Shown: positions 19,163-27,451 of the stretch, piece after piece | How positions within the stretch are numbered: position 1 is the first letter of the stretch | Layout of the letters: every line of letters starts with the position of its first letter | Assembly (NCBI RefSeq): GCF_916618755.1 | Contig: NZ_CAKAKB010000003.1 | Location: 1 to 64,000, forward strand | Origin: Actinotalea sp. Marseille-Q4924 | GTDB taxonomy: Bacteria > Actinomycetota > Actinomycetes > Actinomycetales > Cellulomonadaceae | Reading direction: 5' to 3' | DNA length: 64,000 nt | Translations under genes and position numbers: made by a program | The notes under the pieces: model-generated | Databases searched by the model: none | The model's input: only the letters and a program-made list of their open reading frames with translations | Told to the model about the DNA's origin: nothing

Positions 19163-20940
19163 CAGTACTTGCGCTCCATCGGCTGGTAACGGGTGATGAT
19201 CACCGGCTTGTAGTCGAGCTCCACCGTCCCGGTGCCGTCGGCGCCGGGACGCAGGTAGGCCATGGTGTGCAGCAGGAACTTCTCGTCGTCGCGCGTCGGG
19301 AAGTCCTCGCGGAAGTGCCCGCCGCGCGACTCCTCCCGGGCCAGCGCACCGACGACGACGACCTCGGCGAGGTCCAGGAGGAAGCCGAGCTCCACGCCCT
19401 CCATGAGGTCGGTGTTGAAGCGACGACCCTTGTCCTGGACGCTCGCGTCGCGGTAGCGCTTCTTGAGCCCGGCGATGTCCGCCAGGGCCTCCGTGAGCGA
19501 CTCCTTGGTGCGGAACACCTGCGCGTTGCGGTCCATCGTCTCCTGCAGCTCGCGGCGGATGTCCGCGATGCGCTCGCCCGTGGCGTGGTCCCGCAGCCGC
19601 TCGATGTACTGGACCGTCGGGACGGACGCGTCGTCGGGCATCTCGTGCCAGGAGGCGGTCTCGGCGTAGCGCGCCGCGGCGATCCCGGCGCGCTTGCCGA
19701 ACACGTTGATGTCCAGCAGCGAGTTCGTGCCGAGCCGGTTGGAGCCGTGCACGGACACGCAGGCCACCTCGCCGGCCGCGAAGAGGCCCCGCACGACGTC
19801 CGTGTTGTTGCGCAGCACCTCGGCGTCGATGGTCGTCGGGACGCCGCCCATGGCGTAGTGCGCGGTGGGGTACACCGGCACGGGCTCCGTGTACGGCTCG
19901 ACGCCGAGGTAGGTCCGCGCGAACTCCGTGATGTCCGGCAGCTTGGCGTCGATGTGCGCCGGCTCGAGGTGGGTGAGGTCGAGGAGCACGTAGTCCTTGT
20001 TCGGGCCGCAGCCGCGGCCCTCCCGGACCTCGTTCGCCATCGCGCGCGCGACCATGTCCCGCGGTGCCAGGTCCTTGATGGTGGGGGCGTAGCGCTCCAT
20101 GAAGCGCTCGCCCTCGCTGTTGCGCAGGATCGCGCCCTCGCCGCGCGCCGCCTCGGACAGGAGGATGCCGAGCCCGGCGAGACCTGTCGGGTGGAACTGG
20201 AAGAACTCCATGTCCTCCAGCGGGATGCCGCGACGCAGCGCCAGCGCCATGCCGTCGCCCGTCAGGGTGTGGGCGTTGGAGGTGGTCTTGTAGATCTTGC
20301 CGGCACCGCCCGTGGCGAAGACGACGGACTTCGCCCGGAACACGTGGATCTCGCCGGTGGCGAGGTCGTAGGCGACGACGCCCGCGACCGACACCTCCTC
20401 GCCGGCGGGGACGTCACCGGCGGTGAGGTCGTGGGTGAGGACGACGTCGAGCACGTAGAACTCGTTGTAGAACTCCACGTCCTGCTTGACGCACTGCTGG
20501 TAGAGGGTCTGCAGGATCATGTGGCCGGTGCGGTCCGCCGCGTAGCAGGAGCGGCGCACGGCCGCCTCGCCGTGGTTGCGGGTGTGCCCGCCGAACCGGC
20601 GCTGGTCGATCCGGCCCTCCGGCGTGCGGTTGAACGGCAGGCCCATCTTCTCCAGGTCGAGCACCGCGTCGATGGCCTCCTTGGCCATGACCTCGGCCGC
20701 GTCCTGGTCGACGAGGTAGTCCCCACCCTTGACCGTGTCGAAGGTGTGCCACTCCCAGTTGTCCTCCTCGACGTTCGCGAGGGCGGCGCACATGCCGCCC
20801 TGCGCGGCGCCGGTGTGGGAGCGGGTCGGGTAGAGCTTGGAGATGACGGCCGTGCGTGCGCGCGTCGAGGACTCCAGCGCTGCACGCATGCCCGCGCCGC
20901 CCGCGCCGACGATGACGACGTCGTACTGGTGGGTCTGCAT
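19162..20940 (-). CDS. sdhA: Succinate dehydrogenase flavoprotein subunit
   Basis: 592 residues. It oxidises succinate to fumarate with covalently bound FAD. Features are the dinucleotide fold [17 protein letters not shown] at the N-terminus, the flavinylation site [11 protein letters not shown], the substrate loop [20 protein letters not shown] and the catalytic Arg region [13 protein letters not shown]. Full length for the family. It is on the inner face of the membrane with SdhB. The preceding gene, sdhD, ends 34 bp upstream. Confidence 0.98.
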   Translation of the reverse strand: MQTHQYDVVIVGAGGAGMRAALESSTRARTAVISKLYPTRSHTGAAQGGMCAALANVEEDNWEWHTFDTVKGGDYLVDQDAAEVMAKEAIDAVLDLEKMGLPFNRTPEGRIDQRRFGGHTRNHGEAAVRRSCYAADRTGHMILQTLYQQCVKQDVEFYNEFYVLDVVLTHDLTAGDVPAGEEVSVAGVVAYDLATGEIHVFRAKSVVFATGGAGKIYKTTSNAHTLTGDGMALALRRGIPLEDMEFFQFHPTGLAGLGILLSEAARGEGAILRNSEGERFMERYAPTIKDLAPRDMVARAMANEVREGRGCGPNKDYVLLDLTHLEPAHIDAKLPDITEFARTYLGVEPYTEPVPVYPTAHYAMGGVPTTIDAEVLRNNTDVVRGLFAAGEVACVSVHGSNRLGTNSLLDINVFGKRAGIAAARYAETASWHEMPDDASVPTVQYIERLRDHATGERIADIRRELQETMDRNAQVFRTKESLTEALADIAGLKKRYRDASVQDKGRRFNTDLMEGVELGFLLDLAEVVVVGALAREESRGGHFREDFPTRDDEKFLLHTMAYLRPGADGTGTVELDYKPVIITRYQPMERKY

Positions 20941-20974
20941 CGGTTCTCGTCAGTCCTTCGTCGGTGAGGGCCCG

Positions 20975-21442
20975 TCAGGGGGCAGGGCAGAACGACGGCA
21001 GCAGGTCGGCCGGGGCGCCGATCGGGCAGGGCTCGAAGGTGAAGATGACCAGGGTGCCGAGCACGACCGTCACGAGGAACGCGAGGTACAGCAGCGTCTT
21101 CAGCACGAGGCGGGTGCCGTCACGCTCCGCGTAGTCGTTGATGATCGTCCGCATGCCGTTGGTGCCGTGGATCATCGCGAGCCACAGCATCGCCAGGTCC
21201 CAGAACTGCCAGAACGGCGAGGCCCACTTGCCGCCGACGAACGCGAAGTCGATGCGGTTGATCCCCTCGCCCTGGACGAGGTTGACGAAGAGGTGCCCGA
21301 AGATCAGCACCAGGAGGAGCACCCCGGACAGCCGCATGAAGAGCCAGCCGACCATCTCCAGGTTGGTGCGGGACCGGCCGCGTGAGCGCGGGGCCCGCGG
21401 GCTGCGCGGCGCCGCCAGGGCGGGGGGAGTGGTCGTCGCCAT
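20975..21442 (-). CDS. sdhD: Succinate dehydrogenase membrane anchor subunit
   Basis: 155 residues with three transmembrane helices after a basic Pro/Arg-rich N-terminal tail (residues 1-28). VLIFGHLFVNL supplies a likely haem or quinone-site His, and WLAMIHGTNGMRTIINDY is the conserved second helix end with the second His. It binds quinone with SdhC and anchors SdhAB. It starts 3 bp after the sdhC stop. Confidence 0.93.
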   Translation of the reverse strand: MATTTPPALAAPRSPRAPRSRGRSRTNLEMVGWLFMRLSGVLLLVLIFGHLFVNLVQGEGINRIDFAFVGGKWASPFWQFWDLAMLWLAMIHGTNGMRTIINDYAERDGTRLVLKTLLYLAFLVTVVLGTLVIFTFEPCPIGAPADLLPSFCPAP

Positions 21443-21445
21443 CGT

Positions 21446-21823
21446 TCAGCCTCCGAAGACGTTCGCGAGGTGGCGGGGGAGGAAGCCGGCCATCGTCACG
21501 ACGACGAGGCCGACCACGGCCCAGAGCATCACCCGGTGGTACCGGGTCCCCTGGGACCAGAAGTCCACGAGCATCACGCGGATGCCGTTGAAGGCGTGGA
21601 AGACGATCGCCGCGACCAGACCGGCCTCGCCCAGGCCCATCACGGGGTTCTTGTACGACCCGATGACGAGGTTGTAGGCCTCCGGCGACACCCGCACGAG
21701 CGACGTGTCGAGCACGTGGACGAGGAGGAAGAAGAAGATGAGGAACCCGGTCACGCGGTGGGCCACCCAGGACCACATCCCCTCGCGGCCTCGGTAGAGC
21801 GTGCCGGCCGGCTTCTCGGGCAC
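21446..21823 (-). CDS. sdhC: Succinate dehydrogenase cytochrome b556 subunit
   Basis: 125 residues. MPEKPAGTLYRGREGMWSWVAHRVTG is the standard family N-terminus, and the three helices contain IFFFLLVHVLDTSL and VAAIVFHAFNGIR, whose His residues can ligate haem b. GTG 21823 is chosen because GGAGG lies 8 nt upstream and family proteins begin here. A longer frame upstream is low complexity. First gene of the minus-strand sdhCDAB operon. A candidate -10 TACAGT lies at 21911-21906, giving a leader of about 75 nt. Confidence 0.93.
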   Translation of the reverse strand: MPEKPAGTLYRGREGMWSWVAHRVTGFLIFFFLLVHVLDTSLVRVSPEAYNLVIGSYKNPVMGLGEAGLVAAIVFHAFNGIRVMLVDFWSQGTRYHRVMLWAVVGLVVVTMAGFLPRHLANVFGG

Positions 21824-22048
21824 TGTTCGGACCTCCGGTCGAGGGGACGACGTCGTCGCTGCGGACCGCCCGGCCGTCGTCGGCCGGGTGCGGCGCTGCG
21901 CCAACACTGTACGACCGTCCCGCTGCCCACGGCCCACGCCGCCTCAGCGGGGCGCAAGGGTCCAGGGTCCCGCGCCGCACGTCGGCCGCACGCGGGCGAG
22001 CACTGCTGTGATCAAAGCCACAGGTGCCGGCTCTGCCAGGATGGTCCG

Positions 22049-23158
22049 GTGACGAGCTCCCGCATCGACGACCTGCACGCGATCGTCCCCGCCGGTGGCG
22101 CCGGGACGCGGCTGTGGCCCCTGTCCCGCGCGGGCAGCCCCAAGTTCCTGCACGACCTCACCGGCAGCGGGCGGAGCCTCCTGCAGGCGACGGTCGACCG
22201 CCTGGCGCCGCTGAGCCGGGGCGTCGTCGTCGTGACGGGGCAGCGGCACGTCACGGCGGTGAGGGAGCAGCTGCCGGGGCTGGCGCCCGAGGACGTCCTG
22301 GCGGAGCCCTCGCCGCGCGACTCGATGGCGGCCATCGGCCTGGCCGCCGCCGTCCTGGCGCAGCGGCACGGCGACCCCGTCGTCGGATCGTTCGCCGCGG
22401 ACCAGGTCATCGACGCCGGCCCGGGGTTCGCCGAGGCGGTGCGCCAGGGCGTCGTGGCGGCTCGCGCCGGGCACGTGGTCACGGTCGGGATCGCGGCGAC
22501 CGGGCCGTCGACGGCCTTCGGCTACGTGCGCAGCGGGGCGTCGCTCGGGCTCGCCGACGCGCCGGACGTGCGCGTCGCGGCGGGCTTCACGGAGAAGCCC
22601 GACGCGCAGACCGCGGCCGAGTACCTCGCCACCGGGGAGTACCGCTGGAACGCGGGCATCTTCCTCGTGCGGGCGGAGGTGCTCCTCGGCCACCTCGAGC
22701 GCCTCCTGCCCCAGCTGCACGCCGGCCTCCGGGAGCTCGCGCAGGCCTGGGACACCCCCCGGCGCGCCGAGGTGCTGGACCGCGTGTGGCCGCGGCTGCA
22801 GCGCATCGCCATCGACCACGCGGTCGCGGAGCCGGTCGCGGCCGAGGGCGGCGTGGCCGTCGTCCCGGGCGACTTCGCGTGGGACGACGTCGGCGACTTC
22901 GCCTCGCTGGCGGGGCTGCTGCCCGCAGGCGCCGACGGTGTGCGGGTGCTGGGCGCGCGTGACGACGTCCTCGTGGTCGACGCGGAGCGGCCCCTCGTGG
23001 CCACCTCGACCGGGCGCCTCGTGACCGTCCTCGGCGTGCCGGACGTCGTCGTCGTCGACACCCCCGACGCCGTCCTCGTCACCACCCGCGATCACGCGCA
23101 GGGCGTGAAGGCGGTCGTCGACGCGGTGCGCGCAGCCGGCCGCGAGGACCTCCTCTGA
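22049..23158 (+). CDS. manC: Mannose-1-phosphate guanylyltransferase
   Basis: 369 residues from GTG 22049. It makes GDP-mannose from mannose 1-phosphate and GTP for glycan and lipomannan synthesis. The nucleotidyltransferase signature VPAGGAGTRLWPLSRAGSPK spans about 11-30. FTEKPD and EYRWNAGIFL are further family blocks, and a beta-helix end (DVLVVDAERPLVATSTGR) closes the protein. There is no fused isomerase domain. It is divergent from sdhC. It may supply the GT-C-like membrane transferase at 8.7 kb and links to the phosphosugar mutase at 54 kb; both links are inferred. Confidence 0.92.
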   Translation: MTSSRIDDLHAIVPAGGAGTRLWPLSRAGSPKFLHDLTGSGRSLLQATVDRLAPLSRGVVVVTGQRHVTAVREQLPGLAPEDVLAEPSPRDSMAAIGLAAAVLAQRHGDPVVGSFAADQVIDAGPGFAEAVRQGVVAARAGHVVTVGIAATGPSTAFGYVRSGASLGLADAPDVRVAAGFTEKPDAQTAAEYLATGEYRWNAGIFLVRAEVLLGHLERLLPQLHAGLRELAQAWDTPRRAEVLDRVWPRLQRIAIDHAVAEPVAAEGGVAVVPGDFAWDDVGDFASLAGLLPAGADGVRVLGARDDVLVVDAERPLVATSTGRLVTVLGVPDVVVVDTPDAVLVTTRDHAQGVKAVVDAVRAAGREDLL

Positions 23159-23228
23159 CCTGTGCCCTGATCTGTGGTCCGTTCCGTCCTCGGATCCGGG
23201 CGAGCGGGTCCGTCGCGCGGCGAGGAAC

Positions 23229-23234
23229 TACCCT
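23229..23234 (+). promoter_or_regulatory. Leaderless -10 element of the M20 amidohydrolase gene
   Basis: TACCCT lies exactly 6 nt before GTG 23241. The 82 bp between the manC stop and this gene hold nothing else recognisable. Confidence 0.4.
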
Positions 23235-23240
23235 CGTGGG

Positions 23241-24476
23241 GTGATCGACACCTCCACGACCGTGCCCGCCGAGCGCATCCGCGCCGCCGTCGACGCGATC
23301 GAGGCGGAGCTCGTGGCGGTGCGTCGGGACCTCCACGCGCACCCTGAGGTCGCGCGGACCGAGCGCCGGACCACCGACCTCGTGGCCGAGCGGCTGCGGG
23401 CCGCCGGTCTCAGCCCGCGCCCGCTGCCGGGGACCGGTCTGGTCTGCGACATCGGCCCGAGCGCGGTGGCGACCGGCCGACGGCGCGTGCTGCTGCGGGC
23501 GGACCTCGACGCCCTGCCCGTGCCGGACCGCTGCGGCGAGCCGTGGGAGTCGGCGACCGCCGGGGCGGCGCACGCGTGCGGTCACGACGTGCACACCGCC
23601 GCGGTCCTCGGCGCCGGGCTCGTGCTCGCCCGGCTGGCGGACAGCGGGGACCTCCCCACGGGGGTGCGACTGCTCTTCCAGGCCGCCGAGGAGGTCCAGC
23701 CCGGGGGCGCGCTCGACGCGATCGACGGCGGGGCGATGGACGGCGTCGGCCAGGTCTTCGCCGTCCACTGCGACCCGCGGCTGGAGGTGGGCCACGTCGG
23801 GACGCGCATCGGCGCCATCACGTCGGCCTCCGACGACGTCACGGTCACGCTCACGTCACCCGGCGGCCACACCTCGCGCCCGCACGTCACGGGGGACCTC
23901 GTCTTCGCGCTCGGCAAGGTGCTCACGGAGGTGCCCGCCGTCCTCGGGCGCCGGCTCGACCCGCGGGCCGGGGTCAACCTCACGTGGGGGATCGTCAACG
24001 CCGGCGGCGCGCCCAACGCGATCCCGGCGTCGGGTCACGTGCGCGGCACGCTGCGCTGCCTGGAGTCCCGGGCCTGGGAGGAGGCCTCGCGCGTGCTTCG
24101 CGAGGCGGTGGAGCACGTCGTCGCCCCCTACGAGGTCGAGGCCGATGTGCACGTGCAGCGCGGCGTGCCGCCCGTGGTCAACGACGAGCAGGCGACGCGG
24201 GTCCTGGACCAGGCCGCGCGGGACATGCTCGGCCGCGACGGCGTGGTGCTGACGGAGCAGTCCCTCGGCGGCGAGGACTTCGCCTGGCTGCTCACCCGGG
24301 CCCCCGGCGCGATGGCGCGGCTGGGCACGCGCGCGCCCGGTGGGCCGGCGTTCGACCTGCACCAGGGGGACTTCCGGGTCGACGAGCGCGCCATCGGGAT
24401 CGGTGCCCAGCTCCTGGCCCGTGTGGCGGTCCTCGCCGGCCGGCCGACGACCGACGACGCGCTACCGCAGGGCTGA
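23241..24476 (+). CDS. M20D-family amidohydrolase (AmiA1/AmiB1-like)
   Basis: 411 residues. This zinc/manganese hydrolase of the aminoacylase or hippurate-hydrolase type should split N-acyl amino acids. RRDLHAHPEVA, LRADLDALPV, AHACGHDVHTAAVLG, QAAEEVQPGG and SLGGEDFAWLL give the metal-binding set, with a dimerisation domain in the middle (about 190-300). The exact substrate cannot be read from sequence. M. tuberculosis has AmiA1 and AmiB1 near deoD in the same neighbourhood. GTG 23241 fits the leaderless TACCCT signature. Confidence 0.87.
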   Translation: MIDTSTTVPAERIRAAVDAIEAELVAVRRDLHAHPEVARTERRTTDLVAERLRAAGLSPRPLPGTGLVCDIGPSAVATGRRRVLLRADLDALPVPDRCGEPWESATAGAAHACGHDVHTAAVLGAGLVLARLADSGDLPTGVRLLFQAAEEVQPGGALDAIDGGAMDGVGQVFAVHCDPRLEVGHVGTRIGAITSASDDVTVTLTSPGGHTSRPHVTGDLVFALGKVLTEVPAVLGRRLDPRAGVNLTWGIVNAGGAPNAIPASGHVRGTLRCLESRAWEEASRVLREAVEHVVAPYEVEADVHVQRGVPPVVNDEQATRVLDQAARDMLGRDGVVLTEQSLGGEDFAWLLTRAPGAMARLGTRAPGGPAFDLHQGDFRVDERAIGIGAQLLARVAVLAGRPTTDDALPQG

Positions 24477-24713
24477 GCCGGCCCGGCGGGACCTCGGTCC
24501 CTTCCCGCGGCGGACGGGGTGAGGGCCAACATTCCGGTTGCGTAACGGAACCCCCGGACGTACCAGTCGGTAACCCAGCCGGTTCAAACCCGGCACTAGG
24601 GTGTGGTCGCTGAACCAGCCGACCAGACGCGGTCGGTCCGCGGCGACGGAGCCGGCGGAAACCCCGCGGGCTCCTGGCGGCACCGACGTCGAGTGACGAA
24701 TCAGGAGTACGAC
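24477..24713 (+). promoter_or_regulatory. 237-bp control region of the BMP importer operon
   Basis: No coding signal. A TAGGGT -10 candidate lies at 24597-24602. Upstream of and across it are three imperfect palindromes sharing GGTT/AACC: a 19-bp element at 24532-24550 (TTCCG ... CGGAA), GGTAACC at about 24569-24575 and CCGGTT/AACCCGG at about 24579-24593. These could be operator copies for a nucleoside-responsive regulator. A small GGGAC/GTCCC hairpin at about 24488-24501 may end the upstream gene. Confidence 0.35.
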
Positions 24714-25841
24714 GTGAAGAGAGTGACGCGAGTTGCAGCCCTGGCGGCTGCGACGGCCCTGACCCTGGCAGCCTGTGGAGCCGCCCCCGAGGAGGAGGAG
24801 GCGCCGGCGGCCGGTGGCGACGAACCCAGCGCCGAGGAGACCACCGAGGAGACCGCTGAGGCGATCGACTTCAAGGCCTGCATCGTCTCCGACGCCGGCG
24901 GCTTCGACGACAAGTCCTTCAACCAGCTCAGCTACGAGGGCGTGCAGAAGGCCGTCGAGGAGCTGGGCGCCGAGATGGCGGAGGTCCAGTCGGACTCCGA
25001 GACCGACTACGCCCCGAACATCGACTCGCTCGTGTCCGAGGGCTGCAACACGATCGTGACCGTCGGCTTCGCGCTGTCGGCCGCGACGGTGGAGGCGGCG
25101 AACGCCAACCCCGACATCGAGTTCGTCCTCATCGACGACGCCGCGGACAACGACTTCGACGGCACCAAGGACGCCGAGAACGTCAAGCCGATCCTCTACG
25201 ACACGGCGCAGGCGGCGTTCCTCGCCGGCTACCTGGCGGCGGGCTACTCCACGAGCGGGGTCGTCGGCACCTTCGGCGGCCAGCCCTTCCCGACCGTGAC
25301 GATCTTCATGGACGGCTTCGCCCAGGGCGTCGAGCACTACAACGCCGAGAACGGCACGGACGTGCAGGTCGTCGGGTACCAGGGCGGTGACCAGGGTTCG
25401 TTCACCGGTGGCTTCGAGGCCAACGACACGGCCAAGCAGGTCGCGGCCGGCCTCATCGACCAGGGCGCGGACGTGCTGCTCCCCGTCGGTGGCCCGATCT
25501 ACCAGTCGGCCATGGACGCCATCGCGGACTCCGGCTCCGAGGTCGCGCTCATCGGCGTCGACGCCGACGTGTTCGAGACGGACCCGAGCACGCAGGAGAT
25601 CATCCTCACGTCGATCCTCAAGAAGATGGACGTCTCCGTGTACGAGGCCGTCACGGCCGCGGGCAACGGGGACCTCGACTTCGAGGCGTACGTCGGCACG
25701 CTGGAGAACGAGGGCGTCGGCCTCGCGCCGCTGCACAACTTCGAGGACAAGGTCGACCCCGAGCTGTGGGCCGAGGTCGAGGCGCTCCGCGAGGCGATCA
25801 TCGCCGGTGAGGTCGAGGTCACCTCGTACCTGAGCGAGTGA
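24714..25841 (+). CDS. BMP-family nucleoside-binding lipoprotein (ABC importer)
   Basis: 375 residues from GTG 24714, with AGGAG seven nt upstream. The lipoprotein signal peptide is MKRVTRVAALAAATALTLAAC, lipobox LAAC, so the mature protein starts at Cys19. An acidic linker (Glu/Ala-rich, about 22-50) leads into a PnrA/Med-type periplasmic-binding fold: SDAGGFDDKSFNQLSYEG, VSEGCNTIVTVG, DVLLPVGGPIYQSAMDA, VALIGVDAD. These proteins bind purine or pyrimidine nucleosides. The gene leads an operon with an ATPase, two permeases, cytidine deaminase and thymidine phosphorylase, which supports nucleoside uptake. A strong hairpin separates it from the ATPase gene. Confidence 0.93.
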   Translation: MKRVTRVAALAAATALTLAACGAAPEEEEAPAAGGDEPSAEETTEETAEAIDFKACIVSDAGGFDDKSFNQLSYEGVQKAVEELGAEMAEVQSDSETDYAPNIDSLVSEGCNTIVTVGFALSAATVEAANANPDIEFVLIDDAADNDFDGTKDAENVKPILYDTAQAAFLAGYLAAGYSTSGVVGTFGGQPFPTVTIFMDGFAQGVEHYNAENGTDVQVVGYQGGDQGSFTGGFEANDTAKQVAAGLIDQGADVLLPVGGPIYQSAMDAIADSGSEVALIGVDADVFETDPSTQEIILTSILKKMDVSVYEAVTAAGNGDLDFEAYVGTLENEGVGLAPLHNFEDKVDPELWAEVEALREAIIAGEVEVTSYLSE

Positions 25842-25845
25842 CCGC

Positions 25846-25899
25846 CTGACGCACGCGTTCCCGGTGGTCCTGACGGGCCGCCGGGAACGCGTGCGTCAG
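25846..25899 (+). promoter_or_regulatory. 19-bp perfect hairpin between binding-protein and ATPase genes
   Basis: Arms 25846-25864 and 25881-25899 are exact reverse complements (CTGACGCACGCGTTCCCGG on the left); three more pairs (one G-U) leave a 10-nt loop. There is no T-tract. The position after a binding-protein gene suggests an mRNA 3' stabiliser or partial terminator that yields more binding protein than ATPase and permeases. Confidence 0.65.
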
Positions 25900-25936
25900 C
25901 CCTTCCCGTACTCCCTGCTGCAAGGACGGACGTGCG

Positions 25937-27451
25937 ATGACGCTCGAGCTCCGAGACATCACCAAGCGCTTCGGCTCCCTGGTCGCCAACGACCACATCT
26001 CGCTCACGATCGAGCCGGGCCAGATCCACTGCCTGCTCGGCGAGAACGGAGCGGGCAAGTCCACGCTGATGAACGTGCTGTACGGCCTGTACACGGCCGA
26101 CGAGGGCACGATCCTGCTGGACGGCGCCGAGCAGCACTTCCGCGGGCCCGGTGACGCCATGGCGGCGGGCATCGGCATGGTCCACCAGCACTTCATGCTC
26201 ATCCCGGTGTTCACCGTGGCGGAGAACGTCATGCTCGGTCACGAGCAGACGCTGTCCGGGGGCCGGCTCGACCTCGACGCCGCACGCGAGCGCGTGCGCG
26301 AGATCGCCGCGCGCTTCGGGTTCCACGTCGACCCCGACGCGCTCGTCGAGGACCTGCCCGTGGGCGTGCAGCAGCGGGTCGAGATCATCAAGGCGCTGTC
26401 GCGGGACGCCAAGGTCCTCGTCTTCGACGAGCCGACGGCCGTGCTCACGCCCCAGGAGACCGACGAGCTCATGGGCATCATGCGCCAGCTCAAGGAGTCG
26501 GGCGCCGCGATCGTCTTCATCACCCACAAGCTGCGGGAGGTCCGCGCGGTCGCGGACCGGATCACCGTCGTCCGTCGGGGACGGGTCGTCGGCGAGGCCG
26601 CTCCCGACTCGACCGACGCCGAGCTCGCCGCCCTCATGGTCGGCCGCGCGGTCGAGCTCACGGTCCACAAGGAGCCGCCGCGGATCGCCGACGCGCTGCT
26701 CGAGGTGTCCGGGCTCGACGTGCGGGACACCAAGGGCACCGTCGTCGTCGACGACGTCAGCTTCTCGGTGCGTGGCGGTGAGGTGCTCGTCGTCGCGGGC
26801 GTGCAGGGCAACGGTCAGACGGAGCTGACGGAGGCCCTGGTGGGCCTCCAGTCGCACGTCTCGGGCAGCATCCGGCTGGACGGCCAGGAGCTCGCCGGCC
26901 GGAGCGTCCGGGAGGTGCTCGACGCCGGTGTCGGCTTCGTCCCGGAGGACCGGAGCACGGACGGGCTCGTCGGCGCCTTCAGCGTCGCGGAGAACCTCAT
27001 GCTCGACCGGATCAGCGGCCCGCCGTTCGTGCGCCGTGGCGTGCTGCAGCTGGACGAGCTCGAGCGCTTCGCCACCGCGGCGATCGACGAGTTCGACATC
27101 CGCACCCAGGGAGCCGCGGAACCGGTGGGCCGGCTGTCCGGCGGGAACCAGCAGAAGGTCGTCGTCGCGCGCGAGCTGTCGAAGGACCTGCGGCTCCTGG
27201 TCGCGGCCCAGCCCACGCGCGGTGTCGACGTGGGCTCGATCGAGTTCATCCACAAGCGGATCATCGCGACGCGCGACGCGGGTGTGCCGGTCGTCGTGGT
27301 CTCCACGGAGCTGGACGAGGCGGTGGCCCTCGGCGACCGGATCCTGGTGATGTACCGCGGACGGGTCGTGGGCATCGTGCCCTCGGACACCCCGCGGGAC
27401 GTCCTGGGCCTGATGATGGCGGGCATCGCGCCCGAGGAGAGTGCGGCATGA
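25937..27451 (+). CDS. Nucleoside ABC transporter ATP-binding protein (two NBDs)
   Basis: 504 residues with two fused nucleotide-binding domains, as in RbsA/NupO-type importers. Domain 1 has Walker A GENGAGKST (35-43) and Walker B LVFDEP (Asp164), with LPVGVQQRVEI in place of LSGGQ. Domain 2 has a degenerate Walker A (GVQGNGQTEL, no Lys) but an intact LSGGNQQK signature. This asymmetry is usual in the family: one good ATP site. Start ATG 25937 follows AAGGACGG. Its stop overlaps the permease ATG (ATGA). Confidence 0.95.
   Translation: MTLELRDITKRFGSLVANDHISLTIEPGQIHCLLGENGAGKSTLMNVLYGLYTADEGTILLDGAEQHFRGPGDAMAAGIGMVHQHFMLIPVFTVAENVMLGHEQTLSGGRLDLDAARERVREIAARFGFHVDPDALVEDLPVGVQQRVEIIKALSRDAKVLVFDEPTAVLTPQETDELMGIMRQLKESGAAIVFITHKLREVRAVADRITVVRRGRVVGEAAPDSTDAELAALMVGRAVELTVHKEPPRIADALLEVSGLDVRDTKGTVVVDDVSFSVRGGEVLVVAGVQGNGQTELTEALVGLQSHVSGSIRLDGQELAGRSVREVLDAGVGFVPEDRSTDGLVGAFSVAENLMLDRISGPPFVRRGVLQLDELERFATAAIDEFDIRTQGAAEPVGRLSGGNQQKVVVARELSKDLRLLVAAQPTRGVDVGSIEFIHKRIIATRDAGVPVVVVSTELDEAVALGDRILVMYRGRVVGIVPSDTPRDVLGLMMAGIAPEESAA

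Noticed and set aside
24477-24713. Riboswitch (purine or other) in the importer leader
   Set aside because: The repeated dyads lie mostly upstream of the likely transcript start, and no known aptamer core could be matched by eye.
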